A DNA stretch of 33,959 nucleotides, taken from Candidatus Methanoperedens sp. (GTDB lineage: Archaea > Halobacteriota > Methanosarcinia > Methanosarcinales > Methanoperedenaceae). The DNA lies in the NCBI GenBank assembly GCA_012026835.1, contig VEPN01000034.1:1-33959 (forward strand), written 5' to 3'. The notes beneath the pieces are model-generated. The model did no database searches, was not told the origin of the DNA, and saw only the letters and a program-made list of their open reading frames with translations. Made by a program: the position numbers and the translations under genes. This document shows positions 15,684 to 24,077 of the stretch, one piece after another. How positions within the stretch are numbered: position 1 is the first letter of the stretch; each line of letters starts with the position of its first letter.

Positions 15684-16532
15684 ATGAAAAAATATTTAAT
15701 CCTTTTATTAGCATCTGCAATATTATTTAGCGGTTGTGTGGACCAGAGAACAGTGAAAACTGGCGATAATGTTACTATTGATTACGTTGGAAGCCTGCAG
15801 GATGGAACAGTATTCGATACTTCAATAAAGGCCGTCGCGGAAGAAAACAATATAACTAAATCAGACTATAAACCGCTCCCGGTTATCGTTGGAAAGGGGA
15901 AGGTTATCAAAGGTCTCGATGAGGGTTTAGTGGGTATGAAAGTCGGCGATTCGAAGACATTAACGATCACGCCTGATAGAGCCTACGGCCCTGTCGATCC
16001 TCAAATGATCCAGACTATACCAATAGTGCAGGTTGAGCCTGCAACTCTCCAGATTCCTAAAGTTCTTGAAATTCCTATTGACCAGTTTGAGGGAAATTTT
16101 GGTACTGGATATAAAATCGGTGACAGTATCAATTACCCGGGAACAAATATCAACATGACACTAAAAGACAATACCACCAATGCGACGCTGGTGTATAATC
16201 TTTCAGTGGGATACAAGATAATATCAGAAGGCGCTCCCTGGAACCAGACAGTCACAAAAATAGACGATAAGAATATTACTATCAGGCATGATGCAAAGAA
16301 GAACAGCACAGTCAATTTCTTCCCCGGAGCCCCGTGGAATACCACTGTGGTTGATGTTACAAACGATAATATTACCCTCAGGCATAACGCCGTTCCTGAT
16401 ACAGAGATCCCTACCATGTTTGGCAGGATAAAAGTGCATTTCAATGAAACTGATATAATTATGGACAGGAACCATGAATATGCAGGAAAGACATTAATCT
16501 TTAATGTAACCCTGAGGTCGATCGATAAATAA
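15684..16532 (+). CDS. FKBP-type peptidyl-prolyl isomerase lipoprotein with duplicated insert
   Basis: A 282-residue exported protein. The signal peptide ends in a lipobox (LFSGC, Cys18), so it is probably anchored outside the membrane. An FKBP domain follows: VTIDYVGSLQDGTVFDTS, VIVGKGKVIKGLDEGL and VGMKVGDSKTLTI, then the C-terminal NHEYAGKTLIFNV. A large insert-in-flap region separates these. It contains two near-identical 21-residue units, at about 183-203 and 215-235, both beginning GAPWN and ending in NITxRH. About a dozen N-x-T/S sequons mark it as heavily glycosylated. It would help fold surface proteins. A TATA-like TTATATG near 15645 lies about 35 bases before the start. Confidence 0.88.
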   Translation: MKKYLILLLASAILFSGCVDQRTVKTGDNVTIDYVGSLQDGTVFDTSIKAVAEENNITKSDYKPLPVIVGKGKVIKGLDEGLVGMKVGDSKTLTITPDRAYGPVDPQMIQTIPIVQVEPATLQIPKVLEIPIDQFEGNFGTGYKIGDSINYPGTNINMTLKDNTTNATLVYNLSVGYKIISEGAPWNQTVTKIDDKNITIRHDAKKNSTVNFFPGAPWNTTVVDVTNDNITLRHNAVPDTEIPTMFGRIKVHFNETDIIMDRNHEYAGKTLIFNVTLRSIDK

Positions 16533-16586
16533 GATCATTGAAATCATAGAAAATTTAATCTCAGCAGCAGTAAAAGGAAGGAGCAT

Positions 16587-17696
16587 ATGAAAGTAACAGT
16601 AAGTTTAATTAAAGCCGACGTTGGAGGCTACCCCGGCCACGCAAGCGTGCATCCGGCTCTGATCGAAACAGCAAAGAAAGAACTTGAAAAGGCAAAGAAG
16701 AGCAAGCTTTTAATAGACTATCATGTTCTCGCTGCCGGAGACGACCTGCAGCTTCTGATGAGTCACACCAGGGGTTGCGACGATGGCGAAGTGCATGAAC
16801 TGGCGTGGAACACTTTCAGGGCTGCTACTGAGGTGGCAAAAGACCTTAAGCTCTACGGGGCAGGCCAGGATCTCCTGAGCGATGCTTTTTCAGGAAATAT
16901 CAGGGGTATGGGGCCGGGCTCTGCCGAAATGGAGTTCACCGAGCGCAAGGCCGAACCCCTGCTGGCTTTCATGATGGATAAAACAGAGCCCGGGGCATTC
17001 AATCTTCCTGTTTACAAGATGTTCGCATCGCCTGAAAACACAGCCGGGCTTGTGATCGATCCGAGCTGCCATAACGGCTTCAGGTTCGAGGTGTGGGATA
17101 TCATGGAGCACAAGCGGGTTTTTATGAACGCGCCGGAAGAGGTTTACTCTATGCTTGCGCTCATTGGCGCGAAATCGCGCTATGTGATAAAGCGTGTTTT
17201 CCCGAAAGAAGGAAAACTTCCGGTTGATGAGCCTGCTGCTGTTGTGAGCACGGAAAAGCTCTACCAGATAGCGGGCGAGTACGTTGGCAAGGACGACCCT
17301 GTGGCCCTGGTTCGCGGGCAGTCCGGCCTGCCTGCCGTAGGTGAGATACTTGAGGCATTTTCCTTCCCGCATCTTGTCAGCGGATGGATGCGCGGCTCCC
17401 ATAACGGCCCGCTGATGCCTGTCTCGTTCAAGGACGCAAGATGCACACGGTTTGATGGCCCTCCGCGCGTGATCGCAGCGGGATTCCAGCTAAGTAACGG
17501 AAGGCTCATCGGGCCTGTAGATATGTTCGATGACCCGGCCTTTGACTACACGCGGCGGAAAGCGCAGGAGATTACTGAATACATGCGCCGCCACGGTGCT
17601 TTTGAACCGCACAGGCTGCCACTTGAAGATATGGAATATACGACTTTACCCAAAGTGATGGAGAAGCTGAAAGGCAGGTTCGAGAGTGTTGAGTGA
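16587..17696 (+). CDS. fbp: Fructose-1,6-bisphosphate aldolase/phosphatase (bifunctional)
   Basis: A 369-residue archaeal bifunctional enzyme (FBPase class V) that condenses triose phosphates and dephosphorylates FBP to fructose 6-phosphate, the one-way gate of gluconeogenesis. Recognised by MKVTVSLIKADVGGYPGH (1-18), VLAAGDDLQLLMSHTRG (47-63) with the metal-binding aspartates, the segment LSDAFSGNIRGMGPG, and GQSGLPAVGEILEAF later. The length is typical. A clear GGAAGGAG ribosome-binding site is seen before the ATG. The next gene starts within its stop codon (GTGA), so the two are coupled. Confidence 0.95.
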   Translation: MKVTVSLIKADVGGYPGHASVHPALIETAKKELEKAKKSKLLIDYHVLAAGDDLQLLMSHTRGCDDGEVHELAWNTFRAATEVAKDLKLYGAGQDLLSDAFSGNIRGMGPGSAEMEFTERKAEPLLAFMMDKTEPGAFNLPVYKMFASPENTAGLVIDPSCHNGFRFEVWDIMEHKRVFMNAPEEVYSMLALIGAKSRYVIKRVFPKEGKLPVDEPAAVVSTEKLYQIAGEYVGKDDPVALVRGQSGLPAVGEILEAFSFPHLVSGWMRGSHNGPLMPVSFKDARCTRFDGPPRVIAAGFQLSNGRLIGPVDMFDDPAFDYTRRKAQEITEYMRRHGAFEPHRLPLEDMEYTTLPKVMEKLKGRFESVE

Positions 17697-18112
17697 GTGG
17701 AGAAGATTCAGGTAAAAAGATATCTTTAAAATTCATACAAACGCTCAACAGGCATCTTCCCACAAAAAGGAAAACGCTCAAGGAACTACTCTTGGAAGAC
17801 AGGCCGAGTATAAAAAACCAGGACGGTACTACCCATTATTTCGATAAAAAAGAACTTGAGAAACTTTCTTCCCTTATCCCTGAGAGAGAGTACGGGGCGC
17901 TGAGGCTCCCATTATATCTTGAAATGAGTTCATCCCTTGAGAGGGGCAACATCAAAATCTCAGGCAGGCTTGAGTGCAGGATTATAAAAAAGATTCTGGA
18001 CATTCCTGAAAAAAATGGGGAAATCAGGGATTCAATGATAATCCATTATCCCCACCTTGCGAAAATAAGGAAAGAATTTTCTACAACAACGCAGTTCATG
18101 TTTACGATGTAA
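17693..18112 (+). CDS. UPF0216 (DUF61) family protein
   Basis: A 139-residue protein of the archaeal UPF0216 family, recognised by RKTLKELLLEDRPSI, DKKELEKLSSLIPEREY and LRLPLYLEMSS. No biochemical function is established. The start is a GTG that overlaps the FBP aldolase/phosphatase stop (GTGA), the only choice giving an N-terminus of normal length. The OB-fold protein gene begins one base after its stop, making a three-gene cluster. Confidence 0.85.
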   Translation: MSGEDSGKKISLKFIQTLNRHLPTKRKTLKELLLEDRPSIKNQDGTTHYFDKKELEKLSSLIPEREYGALRLPLYLEMSSSLERGNIKISGRLECRIIKKILDIPEKNGEIRDSMIIHYPHLAKIRKEFSTTTQFMFTM

Positions 18113-18113
18113 T

Positions 18114-18476
18114 ATGCTGCAAAAAGAAGAAAAAATCATCGTGGTGTTGCTTGTCATGGCTGCGCTTTCGCTGGTCATCGGTTATTTAGGATTTTCCGAG
18201 GAGATAAAAACTTATTCACAGGATTCAAAGATCGGGGAGCGCGTGCAGGTGGAAGGAACGGTACTATCCAGACAGATGACCGGGAAAGGCGACAACCTTC
18301 TCCTTTCGATTTCAAACCTGAATATCAAGGTATTCGTTCCAAAAGATAACGGGGCAAAAGAGATTTATAATTCGTTAAAAAATGGCGACAGAGTAAGGAT
18401 TACAGGCAAGGTATCGGAGTATAAGAGTGCAAGGGAAATTGTGGTCGAAAGCTCAGGGGATGTTATCAAATCATGA
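18114..18476 (+). CDS. Membrane-anchored OB-fold protein
   Basis: A 120-residue protein: one hydrophobic helix at about residues 8-26, then an OB-fold of the tRNA_anti/nucleic-acid-binding type, with GERVQVEGTVLSRQM, an 'IKVFVPKD' strand and NGDRVRITGKVSEYK. The helix orientation would place the OB domain outside the membrane, where such domains often bind polysaccharide or act as adaptor, so nucleic-acid binding should not be assumed. It starts one base after the UPF0216 stop. Its own stop lies six bases from the convergent lipoprotein gene. Confidence 0.75.
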   Translation: MLQKEEKIIVVLLVMAALSLVIGYLGFSEEIKTYSQDSKIGERVQVEGTVLSRQMTGKGDNLLLSISNLNIKVFVPKDNGAKEIYNSLKNGDRVRITGKVSEYKSAREIVVESSGDVIKS

Positions 18477-18482
18477 TCCGGG

Positions 18483-19052
18483 TTATGGATATAGCTTCAC
18501 GAACCTGTTTATCCCGTAAGAGCTTGGCGTTGTAATCTCAAGGTTCACTGCCTTGCCAAATTCCAGGTTAAGGGTTATCCAGAAAGTTTTTCTTATAGGC
18601 AATGTGATAGGTGAAATGGCCTTCGTACCTATTTCAATTGCAATGAGATCGCCGCTGTGAATTACAGGAGCCTGGGTATTGAATGAACCGGCATCATCCC
18701 TTACGGGGGAGGCAGTAAATACACGGCCATCAGTACCTGTGCTTATATATTTAAGGTCATATTTATTATTTGCATCTTTTATGGTAATTGTGACGTTTCT
18801 CAAGTCAATCGAATTGGTTCCCGAATCAGGTTTAGCCCGGATTATCAAACTTTGGATATTATCACTAACAGCACCGGTGTTATCAGTCCTGTTCCCGGTC
18901 ACATCTTCCACAATGATTTTTGAAGCTGTAGTTTTTACAGCGGGCTGGCTTTTGTTCGTTGAATTAGCATTCTGGTCACCAGTGCAACCAGATACCAAAA
19001 TTATCAGACCCAGTATTACCCCTATTAACATTTTTGTGTTATATTCCGCCAT
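18483..19052 (-). CDS. Lipoprotein with archaellin-like beta domain
   Basis: A 189-residue protein with a lipoprotein signal (LIILVSGC, Cys23) and a Thr/Asn/Ser-rich linker. Its C-terminal domain resembles the outer beta domain of archaellins and FlaG/FlaF-type proteins: SLIIRAKPDSG, DLRNVTITIKD, SGDLIAIEIG, the PIRKTFWITLNLEFG strand and a final TPSSYG followed by LYP. Archaellins normally carry a type III (prepilin) signal cleaved by FlaK/PibD. This one instead appears lipid-anchored and lacks the long hydrophobic assembly helix, so it should not polymerise as an archaellin. It may be a surface adaptor. No arl/fla genes are nearby. Confidence 0.75.
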   Translation of the reverse strand: MAEYNTKMLIGVILGLIILVSGCTGDQNANSTNKSQPAVKTTASKIIVEDVTGNRTDNTGAVSDNIQSLIIRAKPDSGTNSIDLRNVTITIKDANNKYDLKYISTGTDGRVFTASPVRDDAGSFNTQAPVIHSGDLIAIEIGTKAISPITLPIRKTFWITLNLEFGKAVNLEITTPSSYGINRFVKLYP

Positions 19053-19168
19053 AATAACATAGTATTAATTAAACTACACAATAATAAAGGTAACGTAATT
19101 ATTTTAGCAAATACCTGAAATATTCTGCAAACGGAAGTTTCATAAATCCATAAAACATCAATATACTG

Positions 19169-19372
19169 ATGAAAGTTCTTAATGGATACAGGGAGTTTTT
19201 CGAAAAAGCTGAGGATCCAAATCTTGCAGCCTCAAAAAATGAGGATGGCATGTTCTTCATATTCCGCTCAATTGAAGCATGGAAAAAGGAAAAATGCAAA
19301 GATGAAGACATCCCGGGGAAAGAACTCATACTTGATGAATACAAAAAAAACAGGTTTATCGCACATCCCTAA
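19169..19372 (+). CDS. Small charged protein of unknown function
   Basis: A 67-residue soluble protein, rich in Lys and Glu/Asp, predicted mostly helical (GYREFFEKAED, IFRSIEAWKKEK). No family is recognised. It lies 55 bases upstream of the KaiC-like gene on the same strand, with an AT-rich promoter-like sequence before it. The start ATG at 19169 is the first in a frame open from that region. It might be a partner of the KaiC-like ATPase, based on position only. Confidence 0.5.
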   Translation: MKVLNGYREFFEKAEDPNLAASKNEDGMFFIFRSIEAWKKEKCKDEDIPGKELILDEYKKNRFIAHP

Positions 19373-19427
19373 GCTTTTTTTCAGTCAATTATATATATTG
19401 ATAAATGCATAGTATTGGAAGAAACGA

Positions 19428-20195
19428 ATGGGTCGAGTACGAACAGGCATTCCAGGACTGGATGAATTAATAGAAGGAGGATACATCGAAGATGATGTGA
19501 TCCTTGTGACCGGCGGGCCAGGAACCGGGAAAACCACCTTCGGGGTACAATATCTCATCGGGGGAATAATGAATTATAACGAACCGGGCGTGCTCGTCGT
19601 TATGGAAGAAACACCCTCAAGAATAATCAGGAACATGTGGAGATTTGGATGGGATATAGAAAAACTCGTATCCCAGAAAAAAATGAAAATAATCTATGCA
19701 AATCCTTTCACCTACACAAAATTTGTCAAGACATTGGAAAACAGCCCTGTCAGTGTAATCACAGCAAGAAAAAACATCGGCGATACCTTCAGGCAGATAC
19801 AGGCCGAGGTCGAAGCGATAAAAGCCAAGAGGCTGTTCATTGATTCAATAACATCCCTTAAGATAGCCGCAGACCAGTCTGAAGTAAGGCACATAGTATC
19901 CGAATTTATCAAGAACCTTGAATTCCTGGATTGCACCACACTTATGTCAAGCGAGATACAGGGCAAGCAGCCATTCAGCATCGAAGAGTATCTTTCCTCA
20001 GGGGTTATACGCCTGCATGTCCTCAGGTCCGAGGGAAGCAGGATTAAAGCAATCGAAATATTAAAGATGCGAGGCGTCAAGCATGATGAAACCCTGCATC
20101 CATATGAGATCAAAGAAAAAGGTATCATCATATACCCGGCTGAGGCCGTGATGAGTGATGATAGAAGCTTGTTTGATTCCAGGGATACAAGATAA
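19428..20195 (+). CDS. KaiC-like RecA-superfamily ATPase
   Basis: A 255-residue single-domain KaiC/GvpD-type ATPase. Features are the opening TGIPGLDELIEGGY (6-19), Walker A GGPGTGKTT (29-37), tandem glutamates E60-E61 in VMEETPS, and Walker B RLFIDSIT with D139. A single domain is usual for archaeal KaiC-like proteins, which act in signalling and, for some members, motility or gene regulation; the specific role here is unknown. The stop is 14 bases before the argD start, so they may be co-transcribed even though the functions look unrelated. Confidence 0.88.
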   Translation: MGRVRTGIPGLDELIEGGYIEDDVILVTGGPGTGKTTFGVQYLIGGIMNYNEPGVLVVMEETPSRIIRNMWRFGWDIEKLVSQKKMKIIYANPFTYTKFVKTLENSPVSVITARKNIGDTFRQIQAEVEAIKAKRLFIDSITSLKIAADQSEVRHIVSEFIKNLEFLDCTTLMSSEIQGKQPFSIEEYLSSGVIRLHVLRSEGSRIKAIEILKMRGVKHDETLHPYEIKEKGIIIYPAEAVMSDDRSLFDSRDTR

Positions 20196-20209
20196 TATCG
20201 GGAATTGAT

Positions 20210-20248
20210 ATGGCGGTTAATATGGCAGTTAATACGGCAGTTAATAAG
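20210..20248 (+). repeat. 12-bp tandem repeat at the argD start
   Basis: ATGGCGGTTAAT, ATGGCAGTTAAT and ACGGCAGTTAAT follow one another, then a weaker fourth unit AAGGCTCTTAAA, giving MAVNMAVNTAVNKALK. The unit length keeps the frame. The repeat sits exactly at the start codon, like the 15-bp repeat in the surface-protein gene at 5514-5558. Confidence 0.8.
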
Positions 20249-21403
20249 GCTCTTAAATACGATGATATAGTCCGGAAGTTCGATAAATATATATTCGATA
20301 CGTACACGCGCCAGCCCGTAGCTATAAAAAAAGCTTGCGGGGCCGTCGTGACAGATGTCGACGGGAAAGAATACATAGACTGCGTGGCAGGCATTGCCGT
20401 AAATAATGTCGGCCATTGCCATCCTGCGGTCGTCGGGGCGATAAAGCGGCAGGTTGAGCAGTTAATCCACGTATCCAACCTCTATTATACTGAACAGCAG
20501 GCTGTCCTTGCAGAAGGGCTTGTGAACCTCACAGGTATGGACCGCGTTTTTTTTTGTAACTCAGGGACAGAAGCTGTCGAAGGCGCTCTCAAGCTTGCGC
20601 GCAAAGCCACAGGAAAAAAAGAATTTATCGCAGCAGAGCATGCCTTTCACGGAAGAACTCGTGGAGCGCTCAGCGTCACACATAAGGAAAAATACAGGAA
20701 GCCTTTTGAGCCCCTTGCACCTGCGGTATTTGTCCCATACAACGATGCAGATGCAATACGCGCAGCTATAAATGAAAACACCGCAGGCGTGATACTTGAG
20801 CCCATACAGGGGGAAGGGGGCGTGATCATACCTTCAGACAATTACCTGAAAGAAGTGCGGGAAATCTGCGACGAGAAAAATGTTTTATTGATCCTGGATG
20901 AAGTCCAGACAGGTTTTGGAAGAACAGGTAAATGGTTCGCCTCAGAGCATTCAGGTATCCGCGCGGATATCATGACAACAGCCAAGGCTATGGGAGGCGG
21001 TTTCCCCATGGGCTCAATGCTTGCACGGGAGAATGTAGCCTCTAAATTCGTACGCGGCGATCATGCATCGACCTTTGGCGGGAACGCACTTGCCTGCGCG
21101 GCCGCCATAGCAACCATAGATGTAATAAAAAAAGAAAAACTCGTTGAACGCTCCGAAGAAATGGGCAAGTACCTTATACAAAAGCTCAGTACCCTGGATA
21201 AAGACTATGTCAAAGAGATACGCGGCAAAGGCTTGATGGTAGGTATGGAACTCTCGGTCAAATGCGAGGATATTGTCAGCAAAGCACGAGAACGCGGCAT
21301 CCTTCTTAATTGCACATCTGAATCTGTGCTACGCTTCGTTCCGCCGCTTACAATCACAAAAGAACAGTTGGATAAAGTTGTTGGGGTACTGGATGAGATT
21401 TGA
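20210..21403 (+). CDS. argD: Acetylornithine aminotransferase (class III PLP enzyme)
   Basis: A 397-residue PLP-dependent transaminase of the arginine pathway. Typical motifs are FCNSGTEAVEGALKLARK (115-132), the HAFHGRT loop, LILDEVQTGFGRTGK with the PLP-binding Asp230, and the Schiff-base lysine K259 in TTAKAMGGGFP. The ArgD assignment fits neighbour hisC and length; other class III enzymes (LysJ-like) are possible. The N-terminus is odd: three 12-base units encode MAVN-MAVN-TAVN, providing ATGs at 20210 and 20222. The real domain begins near YDDIVRKFD. Its stop overlaps the hisC start. Confidence 0.9.
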   Translation: MAVNMAVNTAVNKALKYDDIVRKFDKYIFDTYTRQPVAIKKACGAVVTDVDGKEYIDCVAGIAVNNVGHCHPAVVGAIKRQVEQLIHVSNLYYTEQQAVLAEGLVNLTGMDRVFFCNSGTEAVEGALKLARKATGKKEFIAAEHAFHGRTRGALSVTHKEKYRKPFEPLAPAVFVPYNDADAIRAAINENTAGVILEPIQGEGGVIIPSDNYLKEVREICDEKNVLLILDEVQTGFGRTGKWFASEHSGIRADIMTTAKAMGGGFPMGSMLARENVASKFVRGDHASTFGGNALACAAAIATIDVIKKEKLVERSEEMGKYLIQKLSTLDKDYVKEIRGKGLMVGMELSVKCEDIVSKARERGILLNCTSESVLRFVPPLTITKEQLDKVVGVLDEI

Positions 21404-22484
21404 AAACCTCCTTCGTCCCGCGCTAAAGGACATCAAAGAGTACGTTCCCGGAAAATCGATCGAGGAGATTGCACGAAAATATGGAATTCCCCCTGAAAAG
21501 ATTATTAAACTCGGCTCGAATGAAAACCCGCTTGGCCCGTCAAAACTTGCGACAGCCGCAATCAGCAAAAATGCCGGAAAAGTTCACTTATACCCTCCTT
21601 CGGATGCACTTGAGTTAAGGAAAGCCATCTCAAATTACACAGGTTACCCGGCGGGTAATATCGTAGTTTCGGGAAACGGCATGGACGGTATAGTTGATAC
21701 TGTGGCGAGGCTTTTCATGTCACCAGGGGCAGAAACGGTAATTCCCATACCAACGTTTTCCTATTATGAGATCGCAACGCTTGCGAATGGTGGAAAATCC
21801 GTTTTCGTGGAAAGGGATGGGGATTTCAATATTACACCTGAAGAAATCCTTAAAAAAATTAATGGTAATACTAAAATTATTTTTCTCTGTTCGCCTAATA
21901 ACCCTTCAGGCAACCTTTTTCGTGAAGACGATGCAAGAAAAATCCTGGAATCGGCCAATGCGATAGTTTTCATAGACGAAGCGTATGTGGAATTTTCATG
22001 CAGTGACCTTTCAGGGCTTGTAAGGGAATACAATAATCTTATTATAGGCCGCACTTTTTCAAAAGCTTTCGGTCTTGCAGGAATGCGCATGGGTTATGCG
22101 ATCGTGCCAGAATGGATATGCAGGGAATATATGAAAGTCATGACACCGTTCTCTATGGATATACTATCATCGGCGGGCGGCATAGCTGCACTGGAAGATA
22201 GGGAACATCTTGAGAAAAGTATCGAAACTGTGAAAAAAGGACGTATACAGCTAACTTCAGGACTCGGAGCTCTGTGCAAAGTATACACTTCAGAGGCGAA
22301 TTTTGTCATGATAGATGTATATCCGCGTAAAGCATCCGATATCTCAGAATCGCTCTTAAGAAAAGGTATAATTGTGCGGGATTGCACATCATTCAGGGGA
22401 GCAGGCACATCTCTTATCAGGATAACGGTGGGCACAAAAGAACAGAATCAAAAAGTGATAGATGCCCTGGGCGCCATCCTATGA
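21393..22484 (+). CDS. hisC: Histidinol-phosphate aminotransferase
   Basis: A 363-residue class II-like fold type I transaminase. Motifs are KLGSNENPLGPS (39-50), SPNNPSG (167-173), FIDEAYVEF with Asp195, and the PLP lysine K224 in RTFSKAFGLAGMRMGY. This is the standard HisC pattern. The start at 21393 (MRFENLLRPALKDIKEY) overlaps the argD stop by 11 bases and gives the family's normal length. A longer in-frame start at 21273 lies inside argD and is rejected. The GGGGT before the ATG is a weak ribosome-binding site. Confidence 0.92.
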   Translation: MRFENLLRPALKDIKEYVPGKSIEEIARKYGIPPEKIIKLGSNENPLGPSKLATAAISKNAGKVHLYPPSDALELRKAISNYTGYPAGNIVVSGNGMDGIVDTVARLFMSPGAETVIPIPTFSYYEIATLANGGKSVFVERDGDFNITPEEILKKINGNTKIIFLCSPNNPSGNLFREDDARKILESANAIVFIDEAYVEFSCSDLSGLVREYNNLIIGRTFSKAFGLAGMRMGYAIVPEWICREYMKVMTPFSMDILSSAGGIAALEDREHLEKSIETVKKGRIQLTSGLGALCKVYTSEANFVMIDVYPRKASDISESLLRKGIIVRDCTSFRGAGTSLIRITVGTKEQNQKVIDALGAIL

Positions 22485-22527
22485 TTAAACTTTATGGAAG
22501 CTTAAGACGGGGGAGCTGCATGGGTTT

Positions 22528-23088
22528 ATGATCATTGCTCTTACAGGTACGCCAGGCACCGGGAAAACCACAGTCTGCGGGATTATCAAGGAAAACTCGC
22601 AATACAGGGGACTTTACAGCATCATCGACCTCAATAAAATCATCATCGAAGAAGGACTTCACTCAGGCAGGGATGAAGAAAGTGATTCATATATTGCTGA
22701 TTTTGAAAAACTTGAAAAACGTGTAAAAGAACTGACCAGTAACCCTGACAGGAATATAATCATTGAAGGACATCTGTCTCATTTCCTGCCTGCTGATTCT
22801 ATCATCGTACTCAGGGCGCATCCTGTAGCTTTAAGGAAACGCCTTGGCAGGAGGAAGGATTATTCATTCAAAAAAATTAAGGAAAACGCTAATGCAGAGG
22901 CGCTGGATGTAATACTGGTGGAATCATCTGAAAGGTCAGATAAGGTCTTTGAGATAGATACTACAAACATAAATGCCCTGGCCGTTGTGAAATCGGTTAT
23001 CTTTATAACAGAATCCCTAGAAAAAGGAAAAATCCCTGAAGGCTTTCTCCCTGGCAAGCTTAACTGGATCGACCTTGTAGAACTTTGA
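22528..23088 (+). CDS. Adenylate kinase-like NTPase (Fap7/AK6 type)
   Basis: A 186-residue P-loop kinase of the archaeal AK6/Fap7 type. Motifs are ALTGTPGTGKTT (4-15), a long helical NMP-binding region, IIIEGHLSHFLPAD, IVLRAHPVALRKRL, and the LID-like RRKDYSFKKIKENANAE (R132-E148 region). Fap7 homologues act in small-subunit rRNA processing and have adenylate-kinase activity. The start ATG at 22528 directly precedes the P-loop. A RBS-like GGGGGAG is present about 20 bases upstream. The stop abuts the convergent nitroreductase. Confidence 0.85.
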   Translation: MIIALTGTPGTGKTTVCGIIKENSQYRGLYSIIDLNKIIIEEGLHSGRDEESDSYIADFEKLEKRVKELTSNPDRNIIIEGHLSHFLPADSIIVLRAHPVALRKRLGRRKDYSFKKIKENANAEALDVILVESSERSDKVFEIDTTNINALAVVKSVIFITESLEKGKIPEGFLPGKLNWIDLVEL

Positions 23089-23607
23089 TCACCACGTTTC
23101 ACGATGAACCACCTTTTCCAGTCCCATTCTGGCTGGTGCGACCGGTTTATCATCTGAATGCCCAACAGGGATAATCGCTATGGGCGTTGCTCTTTGGGGA
23201 ATGCCCAGGATATCGCATACGGCATACTCATCAAATGCGCCGACCCAGCATGTCGCAAGCCCCCTGGAGTGGGCTGCAAGGAGCAGGTTCATCACTGCTG
23301 CCGTGGCATCCTGTATAGCGTACAGCTCTCCCCTTGACCTGTAAATGCGGGATGAGCGATCAATGTTCGCAACAATCACGATAACCACAGGTGCGTTCCC
23401 GATGAAGGACTGATCAAGTGCTGCCTGCGCAAGCTTCTGTTTTGTGATCTTATTTGATACCACTATGAAATCCCGTGCCTGCAGGTTGCCTGCAGAAGGC
23501 GCCATCTGGGCTGCCTCCAATAATTCCTCAAGTATCTCTTTTTTGACAGGGCTATCCTTAAATTTCCGTATCGACCGTCTTCCTTTGATGGCTTCCAGAC
23601 ACTCCAT
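23089..23607 (-). CDS. Nitroreductase family protein
   Basis: A 172-residue FMN-dependent nitroreductase-fold protein. Motifs are RRSIRKFKDSPV (10-21), AAQMAPSAGNLQARDF (31-46), the nucleotide-binding DATAAVMNLLLAAHSRGLATCWVG, and IPVGHSDDKP. Enzymes of this family reduce quinones, flavins or nitro compounds with NAD(P)H; the substrate here is unknown. It is a stand-alone gene that abuts the adenylate kinase gene tail to tail. The short length, lacking the C-terminal extension of typical NfsA/NfsB, is usual for small archaeal members. Confidence 0.9.
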   Translation of the reverse strand: MECLEAIKGRRSIRKFKDSPVKKEILEELLEAAQMAPSAGNLQARDFIVVSNKITKQKLAQAALDQSFIGNAPVVIVIVANIDRSSRIYRSRGELYAIQDATAAVMNLLLAAHSRGLATCWVGAFDEYAVCDILGIPQRATPIAIIPVGHSDDKPVAPARMGLEKVVHRETW

Positions 23608-23642
23608 ATACTATCACCTTAATGCGACCATTATTTCGCTTC

Positions 23643-23996
23643 TTACTTTATACTTCTGTATATCAGAAACGTAAAGGCCATCATTATCACAGAGAGAAGC
23701 AATCCGAAAAACCTCTGTAAATCATATGCAAGTAAAGGAGAACAATTCAAAATAAAATAAAAGAAGTGAGGTTCATAGATCAAAACTATGTGGAACACCA
23801 GTACAAAAGCGAACACGGCAAGCAATAAAAATGCGTTTTCAAATTTTCTAAAATTTAAAAAGATCCTTGATCGTATTATATCAGGATTTTTTTTCCATAG
23901 GTATGTAGCAATATAAACCAATAAAAAAAATGAAGCTACAGAAATAGGCAGAACAACAACTTCATTAATGAGTTCTAACAAGTTGCCAGTCTCCAT
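23643..23996 (-). CDS. Small membrane protein of unknown function
   Basis: A 117-residue protein with three hydrophobic segments at about residues 11-33, 53-74 and 87-112, with basic stretches between (KKNPDIIRSR and the C-terminal YRSIK). No family is recognised. It lies downstream of the winged-helix gene on the same strand with an 80-base gap that contains an AT-rich promoter-like segment. An independent promoter is likely. Confidence 0.6.
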   Translation of the reverse strand: METGNLLELINEVVVLPISVASFFLLVYIATYLWKKNPDIIRSRIFLNFRKFENAFLLLAVFAFVLVFHIVLIYEPHFFYFILNCSPLLAYDLQRFFGLLLSVIMMAFTFLIYRSIK

Positions 23997-24077
23997 AATA
24001 TACTATCATATATAACCTATTTATTTATATATATCGGTCTGTGAAGCAAATATGGATTCTCCTCATTATATTTGGGT

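Noticed and set aside
21273-21392. Upstream extension of hisC inside argD
   Set aside because: The extra 40 residues match no HisC N-terminus and overlap a strongly conserved argD end. The ATG at 21393 gives the normal length.
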